The notes under the pieces were generated by a model. It saw only the letters and a program-made list of their open reading frames with translations, had not been told where the DNA came from and searched no databases. The position numbers were made by a program, and so were the translations under genes. Shown one piece after another: positions 49,876-63,300 of a stretch of 64,000 bases of DNA (position 1 is its first letter; each line of letters starts with the position of its first letter). Source of the stretch: Amphiura filiformis (taxonomy: Eukaryota; Echinodermata; Ophiuroidea; Amphilepidida; Amphiuridae); assembly GCF_039555335.1 (NCBI RefSeq), contig NC_092642.1, forward strand, positions 9,558,752 through 9,622,751. Direction: 5' to 3'.

Positions 49876-52302
49876 GAGATACTGGTGTTGTGAAGTGTGT
49901 TTATTTTGTGTTGTTCACTTTCATAATAGATGTGATCTGAGACAGTTATATTGAGACATAGAGGCGACACAAAGGAATGGTATGGGTTCTGTAAAGGCGA
50001 TCACAGGGCTTGATATTAGGATGACATTTCCACCCCATGTGCATGATTATTTCTTAGTGAGGTCCTGCAGGTGATTTAGTTACCCACAATCATGGCTGAA
50101 TGTTTCAAATGGAATAGCCCATTTCGGTGTAGGACCCAAATTCAAATCATTTTAAATCCATGTAGTCCAGTTGGAAAGTTTAGGGTTTGAATATGCTGTA
50201 CATTTTGTGATTAAGGTTTGAAAACAAGTTTTAACTCTTTTGAAGACCTTGAAATACCTGGAAAACTTTGGTGACAAAAATATACCTTGCTTGAGTTTTG
50301 CCTCGAAAAAGTCAAACGGGTTAAATTTCCAACTTAATCAAATTGTTTAAAACGACATCAAATAGGTGAAATTATTCCTCGGGTCAAGACCAAACAATCC
50401 AGAAAAATTCGAAGTTTAGTCTGTCTGTGACGTGTGGTTCTTGAGTTAAAAGTAAAAAGGTCAAAGGTCGCACTTTGGACTGACAGGGGTCAAAAACCTA
50501 ATAAATGGCTTGTATTTTAACCGAAATGGTTTCAAATTGCTCGTCTTGCAAGAACAGTTAAGGACAGTTTGCACCATCTAGGATGTATCGTTACATATCA
50601 TCAAATAGGTTAAGATCAATACTGATCATTTGGTATTTTGTTCAAACCACACAAGTATTGGTAATAATAACGGGGGTGGGGAGGGTAGTATAGTTTGGCC
50701 TATCTGTGACATAGTTACAAGCAAATAGGTCAAAGTTTGTACCCTTTCATGTTACCTACAATGTATGTAATGAGACCTAGATGGTGCAAACTATTCTTGA
50801 TTTGAATTGGTATTGAAAATAAAAAGAGGCCATTTATGAAAATCTTGAATGGTGTCTAGGTTTTTATCCTTGTGTAGCCCAACCTTTTGACTTTTTATGA
50901 CTTATGAGAACCATACATTTTGGATAAGTTGATCCGACCAGAACCATACTTATTGAATCATTACAATCACAGCAAGATGCTGGCATGTTTTATAACAAGA
51001 TCTGAGCAATTTTAAATTTTGCCCCTGTTTGATCTTTTTTGAGCAAGGTGCATTTTTGCCACCCAAGTTTCCCCACATCAAGTTGGTGTATCTTGTTCTT
51101 TTTCTTTCCAATAATAAGTGATTTGAATAAAGAATATTCCCAGTCTTCACTGATCACATTGTCCCTTCTTGAGCCAAACAAAATGAGGTAAAACAAAAAA
51201 AAGTGTTTCAAAACTGCCATGCCCATTTGTTTTGCGGTTCACTTTTGTCTCGGAGAAGTTGACCCAATTCGATTTTGTCCACTTCATTATCTTTACAAAA
51301 AAAAAAAAAAAAAAAAGGGGGGGTGGGACAATCATCAAGTGTTGACTCACAAATTGTTTTGCCTTGTCTATGACAAAATACAATACCATGCATTATGAAA
51401 GAACACAATCAGTACAAGATAGCTCTTGTCAATTGTTAATTTATTTCCAGTACTTCAAAGCACTGTACTTATGGCTGTATACAAACACATATCGATTACC
51501 ATACAGCTGAAAAAAGATACATCTCAATTGTGATACATTTAAAAAATAAAATATTGTCTTGATATCTGCATACATATAAGTGTTATCATATTCGACCTAA
51601 TTAGCACCCTTAGTGCTTAGAAGTAGTTCGCAGTGGCAAACTTGGAACAAATCGGGCAAACCAGACATCATTTATCGGGATGATATTTTTGTTATCTATT
51701 TTAAGTTTGCACTGAAATATGGTCCAAATTCTGTCACAGATTTGTTGGTGAATATTTACTGATTTTAGAATAATATTTGAGTATTAATTACAATTTCAAG
51801 CACAGGACATTAGGTAAGAAGTGTAACCTGTTACCTGTGTAATAAACAAGCATGAGATTTTTTTCAGGTTTCAGCCTGAATTCAGGCTTTTTGGGGTCCA
51901 AATTTCTGCACTTTCTTTTAATTTCAGCCTGTTTTTTTTTTTTTATCCTTTTTAGCTTAATTTCACACGTTTTTTCAAACTTTTCAGGTTTTTTCATGGA
52001 TGATCATTCTCATGCCTGAATAAATATTACGACAAACCTGCAATTATTAAGGCTAGGCACTCCAATACTTAAATCAATTGCGAGGGGATGCTTCTGTGTA
52101 TATGGAAAAGACTGGTTAGTACATTGAAAATGAAAATTAGAACCAGCGGTATAGGTTCCCTGTACATTTTAAGGGGCACTTCATATTCATTTCATTTAAT
52201 GTTTATGAAATTTCCCCTGGACAATTTGCATGTAAAGTAATACTGCAATTCAATGCATAGAAATAAAAACTTGCCTAAGTACTGCAGCCTATTAAACTTC
52301 AT
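49876..52302. other. Intergenic region with a weak inverted-repeat element
   Basis: GTTTGCACCATCTAGGATG (near 50569) and CCTAGATGGTGCAAAC (near 50770) are inverted, suggesting an old foldback element at about 50300-50950; it includes AGGTCAAAGGTCG at 50458. Later there is an A-run (51296-51318) and TTTTTTTT near 51930. No gene. Confidence 0.45.
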
Positions 52303-52471
52303 CAGGGCCGTAGCAAGCGGGGCGGCCGGGGATGCCATGACCGCCCCACTTTTTGAGAAATTTGTTATGTTTTCTTTATATCTTTTATTTCAATTTGGGA
52401 ATATATTTGTAATTTGGCCGCCCCACATTAGTGATGGCCGCCCCACATTTTTCAACCATGCTACGGCCTTG
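52303..52471. mobile_element. 169-bp hAT-type MITE (CAGGGCCGTAGC ends)
   Basis: CAGGGCCGTAGCA and TGCTACGGCCTTG are inverted ends, flanked by AACTTCAT and AACTTTAT (8 bp, one mismatch). GGCCGCCCCAC words repeat inside. Confidence 0.8.
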
Positions 52472-53581
52472 AACTTTATACCCAAATTATTGTGTAAAAT
52501 ACATTTTCCTGAAGAAAAGTTAAGTGAAAGGGTGCATTGCAGAAATTTAACTTCTCATGGGTTGCTAATTAGGTCAAATACATAAAACAAAAATTCTTAC
52601 TTTTTTCTGCAAAACTCACTCTGGCCATCATCCCAATGTTAAGTGGGAATTCCCCCCAGTCAAAACTCTTGCCCCACAGTAAAAACCCAAAATTACGAAA
52701 AATTCCACGTTTTGCTACAATTTTGCCCCCCCCCCAAATTCACTTTGCCCCCTCCACGCCCCCCCTGCAAAAAATTCCTGGTGCCACCACTGCCAATGTT
52801 ACTAATTTTTTCTTGGTGTGAAAAGGCCAAGATGTTATCAATTTTTTAAATTTTCTTTTCCATAATGCGGAATTTTGTCACAACAGTATTTACCACTTAT
52901 AAATCAATCACAGGCTTCTTTTCTTTTCACAATATACTCTAAATGTCGTTGGTTGGTGGACCGTGTGAGTTGTGCAAAAAAACTGCCTTCATAAGAACAC
53001 ACTGTCATGAAAAGACAGCCTATACACTTGGAGGCACACTCGACCGTAGATGGAGTAAATAATAGCCTTGATACCGATAATCACATGATTATAAATAACA
53101 ATGAAACAAAGGTAAAAATGGATATCACATTTTGTATAACAATGTCAGGCGGTGAGCGGCATGATAGATAGAGACGGTAAAACCACTCAGCTGTATGACA
53201 CTTTCCTTACACTCGGAACACACTTAATTTCACAGCTGATGTGATCACTGGTACATTCATTAATTTGAAGGTTAGTTTGTGGGGTTCATTATCGAACCCC
53301 AACGGTTTTAGGTTGTATTAATATTATTTATTAACATACTTGTTACCGGCTGACAAAGGAAAATTCCTGAATTTAGTAAATTTGTGCCACACACCACCTG
53401 AAAAACGTTACATACTTCTGGTCAGTTGTTAATAATCATATGATTTATCCCCTCTATGGCTGAAGCATGCCAGTTAGAAGACTGGGCTATTGATTCAGTG
53501 TACATATATTTCAAAGGCAACAAGGTTTGTTCTTTTTCTAAGAAATTTTGTAATTGCATCAAATAAATACTAGTACTATAA
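52472..53581. other. Intergenic, C-rich repeat remnant
   Basis: CCCCCCAGTCAAAACTCTTG, TTTTGCCCCCCCCCC and similar words at 52650-52800 look like a degenerate transposon. The remainder shows nothing I recognise. Confidence 0.4.
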
Positions 53582-53804
53582 GCAAAATATCTAATTCTCG
53601 ATCATGAGATCCATCTTGGGTATGCACAGATATTTGCGCCGAGCATACTAAGCAAAGACCACACTCTAACTGAGCAAGCACATCTTTTGAGAATTGACCA
53701 ATCACATTCTTTGGTCAAGGAATTGTGTTGTTCTACGAAAAGTACGCTGACAGAACAGTACGCTGAAGGTATGACCTCACATGATCGAGAATTAGATATT
53801 TTGC
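53582..53804. mobile_element. 223-bp MITE (GCAAAATATCTAATTCTCGA ends)
   Basis: GCAAAATATCTAATTCTCGA followed by TCATG, and CATGA followed by TCGAGAATTAGATATTTTGC, are perfect 25-bp inverted ends. No coding role; frames across it are incidental. Confidence 0.8.
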
Positions 53805-54520
53805 CTACAGCAGACCAGGCAAAATTCCCAAATGGGAGAAAATTGCAGTCATCAAAATGTGCAAAAAGCATGAAAATTTGTCAGTTCTGTACTTATTTGG
53901 TGACTGGTCATATCAAGGTGAACATTGGTATGAAACTGGCCGAAAGAATGATGCACAGGGTATTTTGGTTAATTTTGTCCATATATTTCTAGCCAAGGGG
54001 AAGCACAATGTTTAAACAACTTACTCATTCAGGAATGACTGTAACTAGAAATTGAGGTTTGCCCATCATTTGAATCAGTTGCCTGTCCTAATTTGACCTT
54101 TAAAACAATAACCAGACTTCTGCAGCCCATTGGGGCTCAAAGAGTTCAAATATGTGTTGTTATGGCCTTGTTTTGCAAATCTGGTCGACTAAAAGGTCAA
54201 TAAACTTTCTCAACATCTACATGTACAATTATAATGTAGCATCTGTCAAAGGCATTAATTTTGCCAGTCCCAGGAGCAAACTCCCCTTCTAAAATGACTA
54301 GCAGATGGGTGGCTATAGCTAAGACGCTGTACACAGGACTGTAAAGTATGCTGAGGCTATGCTATGCTGAGTTTATGCCTGTGTAGCATACTATAAATCA
54401 TTGCTCTTTCTTTCCACTTTTTTACCTTGACACATGCTTCAATGACCTACTACAGGACTGATTCATTTTAATCAGATATGTCACATTACAAATTTTAACC
54501 TACATTTTCAGCCAAACAAA
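53805..54520. other. Intergenic, no feature
   Basis: Nothing recognised beyond short repeated GCTATGCTGAG words near 54350. Confidence 0.4.
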
Positions 54521-54750
54521 TACCGTAAACGTTCGCCTAATAGCGCACCTGAGCTCCTTTGCTTTGGGGTAAATTTCATGTACAAATAGAGAGCTCCCTC
54601 CTCTATAAATCCCAACGAGAATTAAGGGTATGCGCCCTTACTTGCTGAAGTTGCTGGTGGGATTTTTATGGGAGGGCAGTTTTAGTTTGTGTCTAAAATT
54701 CCAGTTATGTCAAGGGAGCCCATAGCGCCATTAGGCAAACGTTTACGGTA
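54521..54750. mobile_element. 230-bp MITE (TACCGTAAACGTTCGCC ends)
   Basis: TACCGTAAACGTTCGCCTAA and TTAGGCAAACGTTTACGGTA are inverted ends with a possible TA duplication. A related fragment (ATTTCATGTACAAAT, AAAATTCCAGTTATGTCAA) is in RACK1 intron 5 near 43540-43650. Confidence 0.75.
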
Positions 54751-55526
54751 TACATGTAATATTATCTTTGTTTTTAAATACAACCTGAGATATTACAAAT
54801 ACAATGTTTATACCAAATTAGTTATATATGAGGTGATCTTAAGTGATGGTTTTGAAGCCTACATGTGATACAGTTGTACCTATGTCCATCAGGTTTACAT
54901 CAGGTGTCCCGATGTAAAACTATGTAAACTATAACACTGCACAATAAGTCAATTTAGTGCATATTTCAAGTACTTTTTATTGATGGTTAAGTTCTGGACG
55001 TATTATAAAAAGCAAATGTCATTGCATTAAAGCACAACTAGGTTTTTTTTTTGTGTGTGTGTGGGGGGGGGGTGTAGGGGTGTGTGTGTGTGTGTGTGAA
55101 AGCTGATGAAGCAGGCACAATGGATTCACAGCACATAAATTTGATCATGAAAGTGATTTCAATTTTGTTCCATCTTGAATAAACAATACCACAAAACAAC
55201 TAGGTCAATGTCGATATACAGGAGAGGAAAAGTCTCCCCTTGGCACAAAAAGCTGGAAATTTATCAAATTGGTTGTAATATGTATCTTCCTCATATGGCC
55301 TGTTTGTGACCAAATTTAACTTTTTTGGGGGAAAATTAAACAATAAAATTGAAAATTCCTTTCTGCTTCCTGCTCACATATTCTTATCAAGTTATTTTGA
55401 AAGCAAGTCAACCCGGTGACTTACGTATTTGTGCCCCCCAGACATTGAGCTCAGCACTGCTGGCACCGGTGCTGTGTGCCCTTAAATTATTGCCATCAAT
55501 TTCTTCATGTCCTCTGCAGGACCAAA
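54751..55526. other. Intergenic with GT/G low complexity
   Basis: TTTTTTTTTTGTGTGTGTGTG, a G-run and GTGTGTGTGTGTGTG at 55036-55098. No gene. Confidence 0.5.
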
Positions 55527-55705
55527 TGGGCTATTCCAGTTAAAATTCATGCACCCTATCTGGAAGACATGACCTTAATCTTCCACACAGGGAGTGTAGA
55601 TTTAAAATTGAGTCACCATTCAGGTAACCCCTTTTGAAATTTACACCCCCTTTGTTTACGAGGTCATGTCTTCCATGGGGGGTGTATGGCTTTCAACTGG
55701 AACTG
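55527..55705. mobile_element. Palindromic MITE, GGCTATTCCA family, copy 3
   Basis: TGGGCTATTCCAGTTAAAAT ... GTATGGCTTTCAACTGGAAC, with the inner CTTCCACACAGGGAGTG pair. Confidence 0.75.
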
Positions 55706-56477
55706 TAACAGCAATGAGGTCTAGATTCAAATCTGCATAACCAACCATCTTAGAGATACCTCAAACAGTGAATTGACACAATATCATATCAGATATATAA
55801 ATATACTTTATGTACAGAACTAATGTCCATCAATTTACAAATATACATCTATCGTCCAAACATAACATTCACAAAAGGAATTTCTTCAAAGCAAATTTTG
55901 CAATGATTAAAAAAAATAGCTCTGAAGAAGAAAATTGCACCATTATTTGAAAAAGAAAATGACAAAATAGCTAGTATTCTGACAATATTATACCTCTCTT
56001 TTCTTCAGTCCACTTTTTCTTAAAGATATTAAATTCTGGAATACTCTTTACACTGGTTGTGTTAGGACATGGTTACATAGGGATCAGTGGTTGATTTCGC
56101 CGACATTGTGATGTATTGGAAAATCTAACCCACTATAAGCAGGGTTCGAATTCGTTTAAAAATTGTGTGTAGCATTCATCATAATCAGGATACTTCATAT
56201 ACTAAAGCACTATAAAAAGTGCTCTACAAATGCTAAATTGGGTAGCAGTTACTTCAAAATGTGGAGCAAACTGCTATGCGATACAGCCGAATTTGAACCC
56301 TGACTATAAGTCCCAAACCCATTGTATCTCTCCCACAAGAATTTTATGTTAGAGTTATGTGGGTTTGACTTTTATGTTAGAGTTATGTGGGTTTCAGGCC
56401 TGTCATAGGTTTAGGACTTGCAATGTGTTGTAAATATTAGTGAAATGAATCCTTAGGTTTAGGTTTGCAGGTTAGGT
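55706..56477. other. Intergenic, no feature
   Basis: AT-rich sequence; a 24-bp direct repeat TTTTATGTTAGAGTTATGTG near 56342 and 56372. No gene. Confidence 0.4.
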
Positions 56478-56567
56478 TTAGCAGGAAAAGTAACATTAAC
56501 TGGCAAATTTAATGTCCAAATTGATTTGGACATTGAATTTACAAGTTATGGCTACTTTTCCTGCTAA
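56478..56567. repeat. 90-bp near-perfect hairpin
   Basis: TTTAGCAGGAAAAGTA pairs with TACTTTTCCTGCTAAA, and the inner AAATTTAATGTCCAAAT with ATTTGGACATTGAATTT. It is either a tiny foldback element or a hairpin RNA locus. Confidence 0.7.
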
Positions 56568-57044
56568 ACTTTTTTCATGGATACCTGTTGAACAATAGAA
56601 TACCCTAAAAAGTGGATGTGAAAATCATGAAATACCCTTTGTGTAGTGAGGGGTGCAAAAAAGTCTGTTTACCAGGAGAACAATGTGTAAGATTACCATT
56701 GACAGGGTTGGGATTATGGGTATTTTGATGGTTTTTAGGGCTAGTGTTCAGTAAGAATATAGCAGAATTCTTCCAAATTTTTTATGCAGGACCAGTTTCA
56801 TGTACCTAACACCTACCTATTACATCTACAAATAATTTCATAGCAAATTTGAATCCATTAAAATGTTCCAAATATTGGACGGTGGATTGATGGACTGCTT
56901 TTGAAGCAAAATTCTCTCAAAAAATATTTTAATATTAAAATCTCTTGTTGATAAAAGATGTTAGAATTTATTATAGGCTAGCCTGTGCAACTTTAATTCA
57001 AACCAGACAATATAACACTTCATCAGTGCTAAATGTAATTGCAC
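56568..57044. other. Intergenic, no feature
   Basis: Nothing recognised. Confidence 0.4.
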
Positions 57045-57338
57045 ATATGTGTACATCCATATCAAAACGATGCACTTGCCGGCTGCTATATGTGTCTCAT
57101 TTCACATGATAGTTAGGAACAAATACCAGACTCATCCCAAGTGGAGGTCACTTCAATTCATCCCCATGTCACATGGTTTTAATAGGAATACAGAGAACAT
57201 TCCTTAACCATGTGACTTAGGGATGATTTGAAGTGACCTCCACTTGAGATGAGTCTGGTATTTGTTCCTAGCTATCATGTGAAATGAGACATATGTATCG
57301 GCCGACAAGTGCATCGTTTTGATATGGATGTACACATA
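57045..57338. mobile_element. 294-bp palindromic MITE (ATGTGTACATCC ends)
   Basis: ATGTGTACATCCATATCAAA and TTTGATATGGATGTACACAT are inverted ends. ACAAATACCAGACTCATC and GATGAGTCTGGTATTTGT are an inner pair. Nearly the whole element folds on itself. Confidence 0.85.
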
Positions 57339-58126
57339 TCACTTATCAAATCTTGTACTCTCCTATATCATAATCATGCTTAGGTCCCAATTCAAAACAT
57401 TCACTTGATAAAGTCATGTTATTCAGCTCTTCAGATCTATTCAGATCAAAATTGGCTTTCATCAAAATTGTTCTGATAAGTCATGGTCACTATAGTGACT
57501 AAGCTTGGCAATTTTGTTTCCTGTTATTAACATTCAAATGAAAATATTGTGATGCCTGATGAAATTTCAAACCTAAAAGGAACTGTTTTTAAACAAAATT
57601 GCTTTGAATAAAAATAGTCTTTAAAAATTGTAGCAAATGTGACCAATTGATTCCTAGACTATAGTCACTATTTCTGAATGATAGGAACTAGATGAAAAAG
57701 GCAACAAACTTTGTTTCAAATATTTTGTTGATCAACTGAACTATACTTATCCTTTAATACAACAGTTCGACTACCAACCAACCCCAACTCAAATGAAACC
57801 AGAACCTTGTATGTCTATTTTAATGCAGCCTTAGTAGATACATATAATAAACAATTCTGGCAATAAAAAAAATTACTTTGTTATCCATCACAAACAGCTA
57901 CAATCGTAGTATATTGTACCAAAGACTTGAAATTTCATTATACATTACAAAACTGCACAAACTAAACTTGCCAGGCTATCCTATAATTCATGTAAATAAA
58001 AATAGTTTCACAATAAAATGTTTTTGGTTTCACCAACTTTTCCTCTCTACCAAGTTACAGTGATCACCAAACCATATTGAGACATAAATGAATGCTCAGT
58101 GACGACATGGAGATAAACTTTGTTAC
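57339..58126. other. Intergenic, no feature
   Basis: AT-rich sequence, nothing recognised. Confidence 0.4.
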
Positions 58127-58305
58127 CAGGGCCTCACATTTGACGAAAATTGATTCTCGCAAAGATTCTCCTTAACCTAGTTGCGAGAATCAGAATTGAT
58201 TCTTCTCAAATCATATCCATTCCTTTGATCAGTCGAGTCTCACTTGATTCTTGTGTGTGAGAATCAATTTTGATTCATGCAACAGGCGACAAAATTGAGC
58301 CCCTG
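58127..58305. mobile_element. ~179-bp MITE (CAGGGCCTCACATTT ends)
   Basis: CAGGGCCTCACATTTGACG and the inverted CAAAATTGAGCCCCTG. GTTAC is on both sides. ATTGATTCTCGCA-type words repeat inside; a similar piece (AGATTGATTCTCGCA) is at about 23370. Confidence 0.6.
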
Positions 58306-58396
58306 GTTACCAATGACTCAAAAGAACAATTTTACCAGACTTCTTTTGCTCATTCACATAGCAAACATACTAATTCCAATGATTGCAGTAAAAAAA

Positions 58397-58583
58397 TGGG
58401 CTATTCTAGTTGAAATCCATACACCCCCTATAGAAGACATGAACTTAGTATCCCACACAGGGAGTGTGAATTTCAAATGAAGTCACTCATTCGGTAACCC
58501 CATTTGAAATTCACACTCCCTGTGTGGGAGATTAAGGCCATGTCTTCCATAGGGGGTGTATGGATTTCAACTGGAATAGCGCA
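58397..58583. mobile_element. Palindromic MITE, GGCTATTCCA family, copy 4 (most complete)
   Basis: TGGGCTATTCTAGTTGAAAT ... ATTTCAACTGGAATAGCGCA; the halves CCCACACAGGGAGTGTGAAT and ATTCACACTCCCTGTGTGGG are nearly perfect inverted repeats. Best reference copy of the family in this window. Confidence 0.85.
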
Positions 58584-59582
58584 ATGAGTGATTCTGCTCT
58601 CCCAAGTAAAACTATGAATCTACAGTTGAGTGCACATGCAGGTAGGTTTTGATGGGAAACACACCACTTGATAATGTATTCATACTATCATTATAAAGAA
58701 AAAAATCTCACTCAAATTATGTAAAGACTGTTTTTTGACTTAGTAGGCAGAAAAATTGCAAAACATTTCATTCAGTAAGCTCAGTTTTCTTCTCATCTAT
58801 CATCTATGGCACTTAATATTTCATAGTATATTCTGAAGAAAAGAAAGTACATTAACATGTAAAACAATTTACCATTGTCCGACTATATTGTCTGACTTGG
58901 CACAATAGACTTAATATAATAACCTTGCTTTAATCATTGGCACTGTACCAAGTAAATACAAAACCTGTAACATTTGTTTGTTTGTTTGTTTTTTGTTACA
59001 GCTAATGCATTTTTCTTTGGAATACATTGCTAGACATAGGAAATCAAGCCTTGTACTTCATTGCAAGTTGTCCAGGATTGCCAGTTGAGACATCATACAC
59101 ATAGAAAATTGTGTCACCTATCTAATTTCTGTACTGAATAATTGCATCTAGATAGGCCAGGGCTCTGCGGCACAAAGATGTATGTCCATTAGTCACCATT
59201 TTTTCAATTTTAGTAATTTGAAAGAATGGACTACCAATGATATTTATTTTTCAAAAATATTACAACTATTGAAATGACTACAATGGATTTGTAGAACATA
59301 TAGTTATCTACACAAGCAATAGATAATGATGCTGTCATTGTACCGATGAGATTTACTCTGTGCGATCTAGATGTACTTATTCATACAGCAGCTAATGGAC
59401 ATACGCCTTTGTGCCGCTGAATTGTGCCCAATTGAATTGACAGTGGCAACACAAGCATGAGTGACTTGACAATTTCGGGTAATACAGCCTTAAGATTATA
59501 TAGAAACTATGGTGGTTGCTTCAGGCAAACCTGGACAAAACTAGTCAGCCTCTTAACATTAGTAGTATGTCTCAAATTCAAT
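58584..59582. other. Intergenic, no feature
   Basis: TTTGTTTGTTTGTTTGTTTT microsatellite near 58976. ATGTATGTCCATTAG near 59177 and its inverse AGCTAATGGACATACGCCTT near 59391 hint at another small element (GCGGCACAAAG / CTTTGTGCCGC at 59167 and 59408). Confidence 0.45.
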
Positions 59583-59760
59583 TGGACTATGCCAGTTGGA
59601 ATCCATACACCCCTATGGAAAACATTACCTTAGAGAGAGTGTGAATTTCAAATGGGGTTACCTGAAGATATCGAATGGGCAACTCCATTTGAAATCTTCA
59701 CCGACTGTGTGGGTGACATGTCCTCCATATGGGTATACGGATTTCAACTGGAATAGCCCA
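59583..59760. mobile_element. Palindromic MITE, GGCTATTCCA family, copy 5
   Basis: TGGACTATGCCAGTTGGAAT ... GGATTTCAACTGGAATAGCC followed by CA. Confidence 0.75.
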
Positions 59761-60251
59761 TTATGACTTTACGAGGACCATACCGAAAAAAGCACCTTCT
59801 CAAAAATGCCTAGAGCACATTGATCCACAAAAAAATTCATTTGTAGTTCTCAGTCGTAGCCTACAGCACATCGATCCACAAAAAATTTCATTTGTAGTTC
59901 TGAGTCGCATTATAAGCATACTGCACCCCAATAACCACATTATAGAGATCCAATGATTGATACATCTGTCTTGAAGTCTTGATGTACGTCACAACATCAG
60001 TGGAATAACTATTCTCATCATATTCAGCCTCTTATCTGCATAGATTCTAGATGCCACTCAACCCATCATTCTTCTCTTTCTATATCCGTCCATCTCGGAG
60101 TGGCGTTATCTTCACGCAACATTTCAGTTTACATACCAACTCTTGATTGCCATTACGCTTTTGTATGGTTTAAAAACACATACTTGATAATATCACACAA
60201 TAGGGTCATTCTTGCATTAACAAAATGCAAAGCGCCCTCTTATAGCTAATG
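59761..60251 (-). other. Probable 3' UTR of the minus-strand gene
   Basis: Lies directly after the minus-strand stop. It includes a two-copy direct repeat (59819-59912, CATYGATCCACAAAAAA and CATTTGTAGTTCT words). The polyadenylation site is not determined. Confidence 0.35.
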
Positions 60252-60388
60252 CTATAAGACTCTGAAATAATTTGGTTGAGGTCCACCAGCATATGGCCCT
60301 ACAGAGCCTGTGTCCAACTGTGATTGTGACCCTGGGATACCTAAGCTGACACCAGTGATGCCTCCTGGGACATTGTTGCTACGATTAC
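60252..60388 (-). CDS. Unrecognised gene, last exon
   Basis: Two bases complete the codon GGT, then 44 residues and TAG. It contains GGITGVSLGIPGSQSQLDTG and ends YFRVL. Acceptor ATATTCCTCAG. Confidence 0.75.
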
Positions 60389-63300
60389 CTGAGGAATATC
60401 AAAGAAAACATTTGTAATAAGATATTGCATTATATTTATCATAATAAAGAATCTAGATGATATTATTTTAAAATATGATATCATGACTGTTGACTGAAAC
60501 TTGAACCAGATTTTAAAAGAATTGTCAATTTTTTAACACCTTATTATAGTGCTCACTGTGCGGAATATGGGGTATATCTTAATTAAATATCAATGGCATA
60601 TGGAGACCTTTTATACATGCAATTTAGTTACCTTCTGTATATTAAGATTTAATTTAAATCTGGTTAACCAGACATACCTATTTTGACGGACGAACCGACG
60701 TTGCGACTGAAACCTTCAGTCTTCAGCTGGGTTGTGATGCAAATGACCTTGAGTACCGGACACTTCCAGTATTGATGACAATGTCCTTTATGATTCTGTC
60801 CCAGCCGTGTGACAGCTTGGCCCGGACCCCTCCTCCACGGTTGAGAGATGGTTGCTCCGCTCTCACCCAGATTGCCTCTTTCACACCCCCTCAAACCAAC
60901 GCTGCTCACGGTCTAAAATACGGACATCCTTGGTGTCAAAGTGGTGTCCGCTGGCTTTCAGATGTAGAAAAACCGCTGAGCATACGATTATGAAGAGGTT
61001 GGGCGTTTCTCCCATGTAAGAGTCTTGACAGGCTTGCTCACCCGAACAGCGTACCCCTTAGACCACTCCACTGATCCTACACTTGGGCTGCTTGTCATTG
61101 GGATGCACTAACCTGTCACACGGCTGGGACCGAATCATAAAGGACATTCCTCGTCGATTGTCATCAATACCGGAAGTGTTTGGTACTCAAGATCATTTGC
61201 ATCACAACCCAGCTGAAGACCGAAGGTTTCAGTCGCAACGTCGGTTCGTCCGTCAAAATAGGTATGTCTGGTTGACCAGATTTAAATTAAATCTTAATTT
61301 CAACATACCCAGATGAATGAGAGTCTACACAGTTTTACCTTCTGTATAATTTCAATAGAATTTTTGTTCACTTTTGCCTGAGCTTACCATACCTTGTCAA
61401 AAAAATGTGTATGAAATTTATTCTTCCACATGGATATTTTACTATCACATGATTTTCTCAGGGCACTTTTCCCTGGAATAACATTACTGTCACTTGCTCA
61501 CCCCGTCACCCAACCCCAACCCACACACAACCCGACCCCTCACACACTATCAATGCACAAATCCTTTGACTCACCTGTAGCTGAACCAGGTGGTTTATGC
61601 ATAGTGTTAGCTGAACCAGGTGGTTTAAGCATACTGAATGCTTGAGGAGTTGATGATCTTCTACCTCCAAACGTTGGCATATCATCCTGTAAAAAAACCC
61701 ATAAAAACTCATCAGCTGTCAGCATAACAAGAATTTCTGTTAAAAAGATATGTGAAGGAGAGCGGGTCTAATAAATGAGACATCTGTAACAAAAATTTGG
61801 GTGCCATATCCAGGGATAGGGAGGCGTCTCCGAGATTCTGAAAGTCACTATAACAATTTGTCATGAATTTCGCACACATCAACATACCAAGTCCTATTTT
61901 TCGGTCAACTTTAAAACAAATTATCAGTCAGAGATTTGACAAGTTTTCCCCAAATTGTTGGTAAATTAAAAAGATGTTGGTTACAGTGAACCATAATTGG
62001 TCTTGAAAAAGGGGGTTATTTATATACCAAAATGCGACCCATGTTTGCAGCACATCCATGTATGGCTATTTGTACCAGTACCCCTTCCCCACTATACAAT
62101 TTGAAAATATATTTTACTTTAACTTACCCTGAAGGTGTGTGTTGTGTTTGGTCTTGAGTCTACAGCAAATGCATTGTACAATGCATTATTCCTAGGTCTT
62201 AAGCCTCTATCATCTACTACAGCACTTGATATTCTAAATTTATTTTGGCTTTTCTGTAAAATACATACACACAAAATACATGTTTATTAAAAATATAATT
62301 TCACAGTGGTATTCAAATTTATGGGTTATGTAGGTTTGGAAATGCCAAAGAAGTGATTAGCACAGAGCAGCGCCCATCAAAGCCTGTCGTTTGTCGCACA
62401 TTTACAGGGCGCATGCATCAATCAGAGCAAGAGAGTACTGTATTTCTCTGGAAGCTAAAGTAATAAATAACTTGTAATACCTACCAAAGGTCTCATAGGA
62501 AACTGATTAGAGTTCTCTTGTGATGACACTTCTATAGGAGGTAGCGTTGCATTACGACTCCAGTGATGGTTGTTAGTTGGTGAGGCTGCAGGGTGGGGTG
62601 GCGAACCTAATCTATCATTTGCTGTGCCACTGCACAAGGAATAAAGAAACACAATGTGTTATGTCAAATGTTACAATGAGCTGGTTACTACAAGTTTTAA
62701 GCAGATTTGCACACTTAAAAATAAAGTCTTAGAAAATCAGTGTGATGATTATTATAATAATAAAGGTGACATGATTTTAGGATATGATCCAAGCAGATAA
62801 CACTAAAGGGAAAATGTTTAAAATGTAAATCAAGAAATATTTAAAATTAAATGTGTTTATTATTTTTAAAAGTATAGTCCAACCACTAACAGAAACCATA
62901 AGTTGCTCACTAATTGACAACTGCCCCTTCACATTCATGTGATAAATAATTCATATTCTGCATAGTTAACTTTTACTTTGCATGTCAATGGGAACTGTTC
63001 ATTGATCAGTGCCCCCAGCATATTGCTTTGGGATTTGTGGTTGGCAAAAAACACCAGGATTCTAACCTTTCCAAATATGATAAGACTTATATTGCTTTGT
63101 CAATGTGACTGAATAGGCAACCCAATTTAGCATGTTAGAGACAAGTGCACAAATTTTTTGCCAAATTTCCCAAATTCCTGTAATTTCCGGAAGATTTACA
63201 TCCCTGGTGATTGTACACAGTGTCTCATATGGAAACAAAATAAACTGACTACTAGAAACTTACATTCTTTTCCCTGTTATCATTCCCTCTTTAAGCTGCG

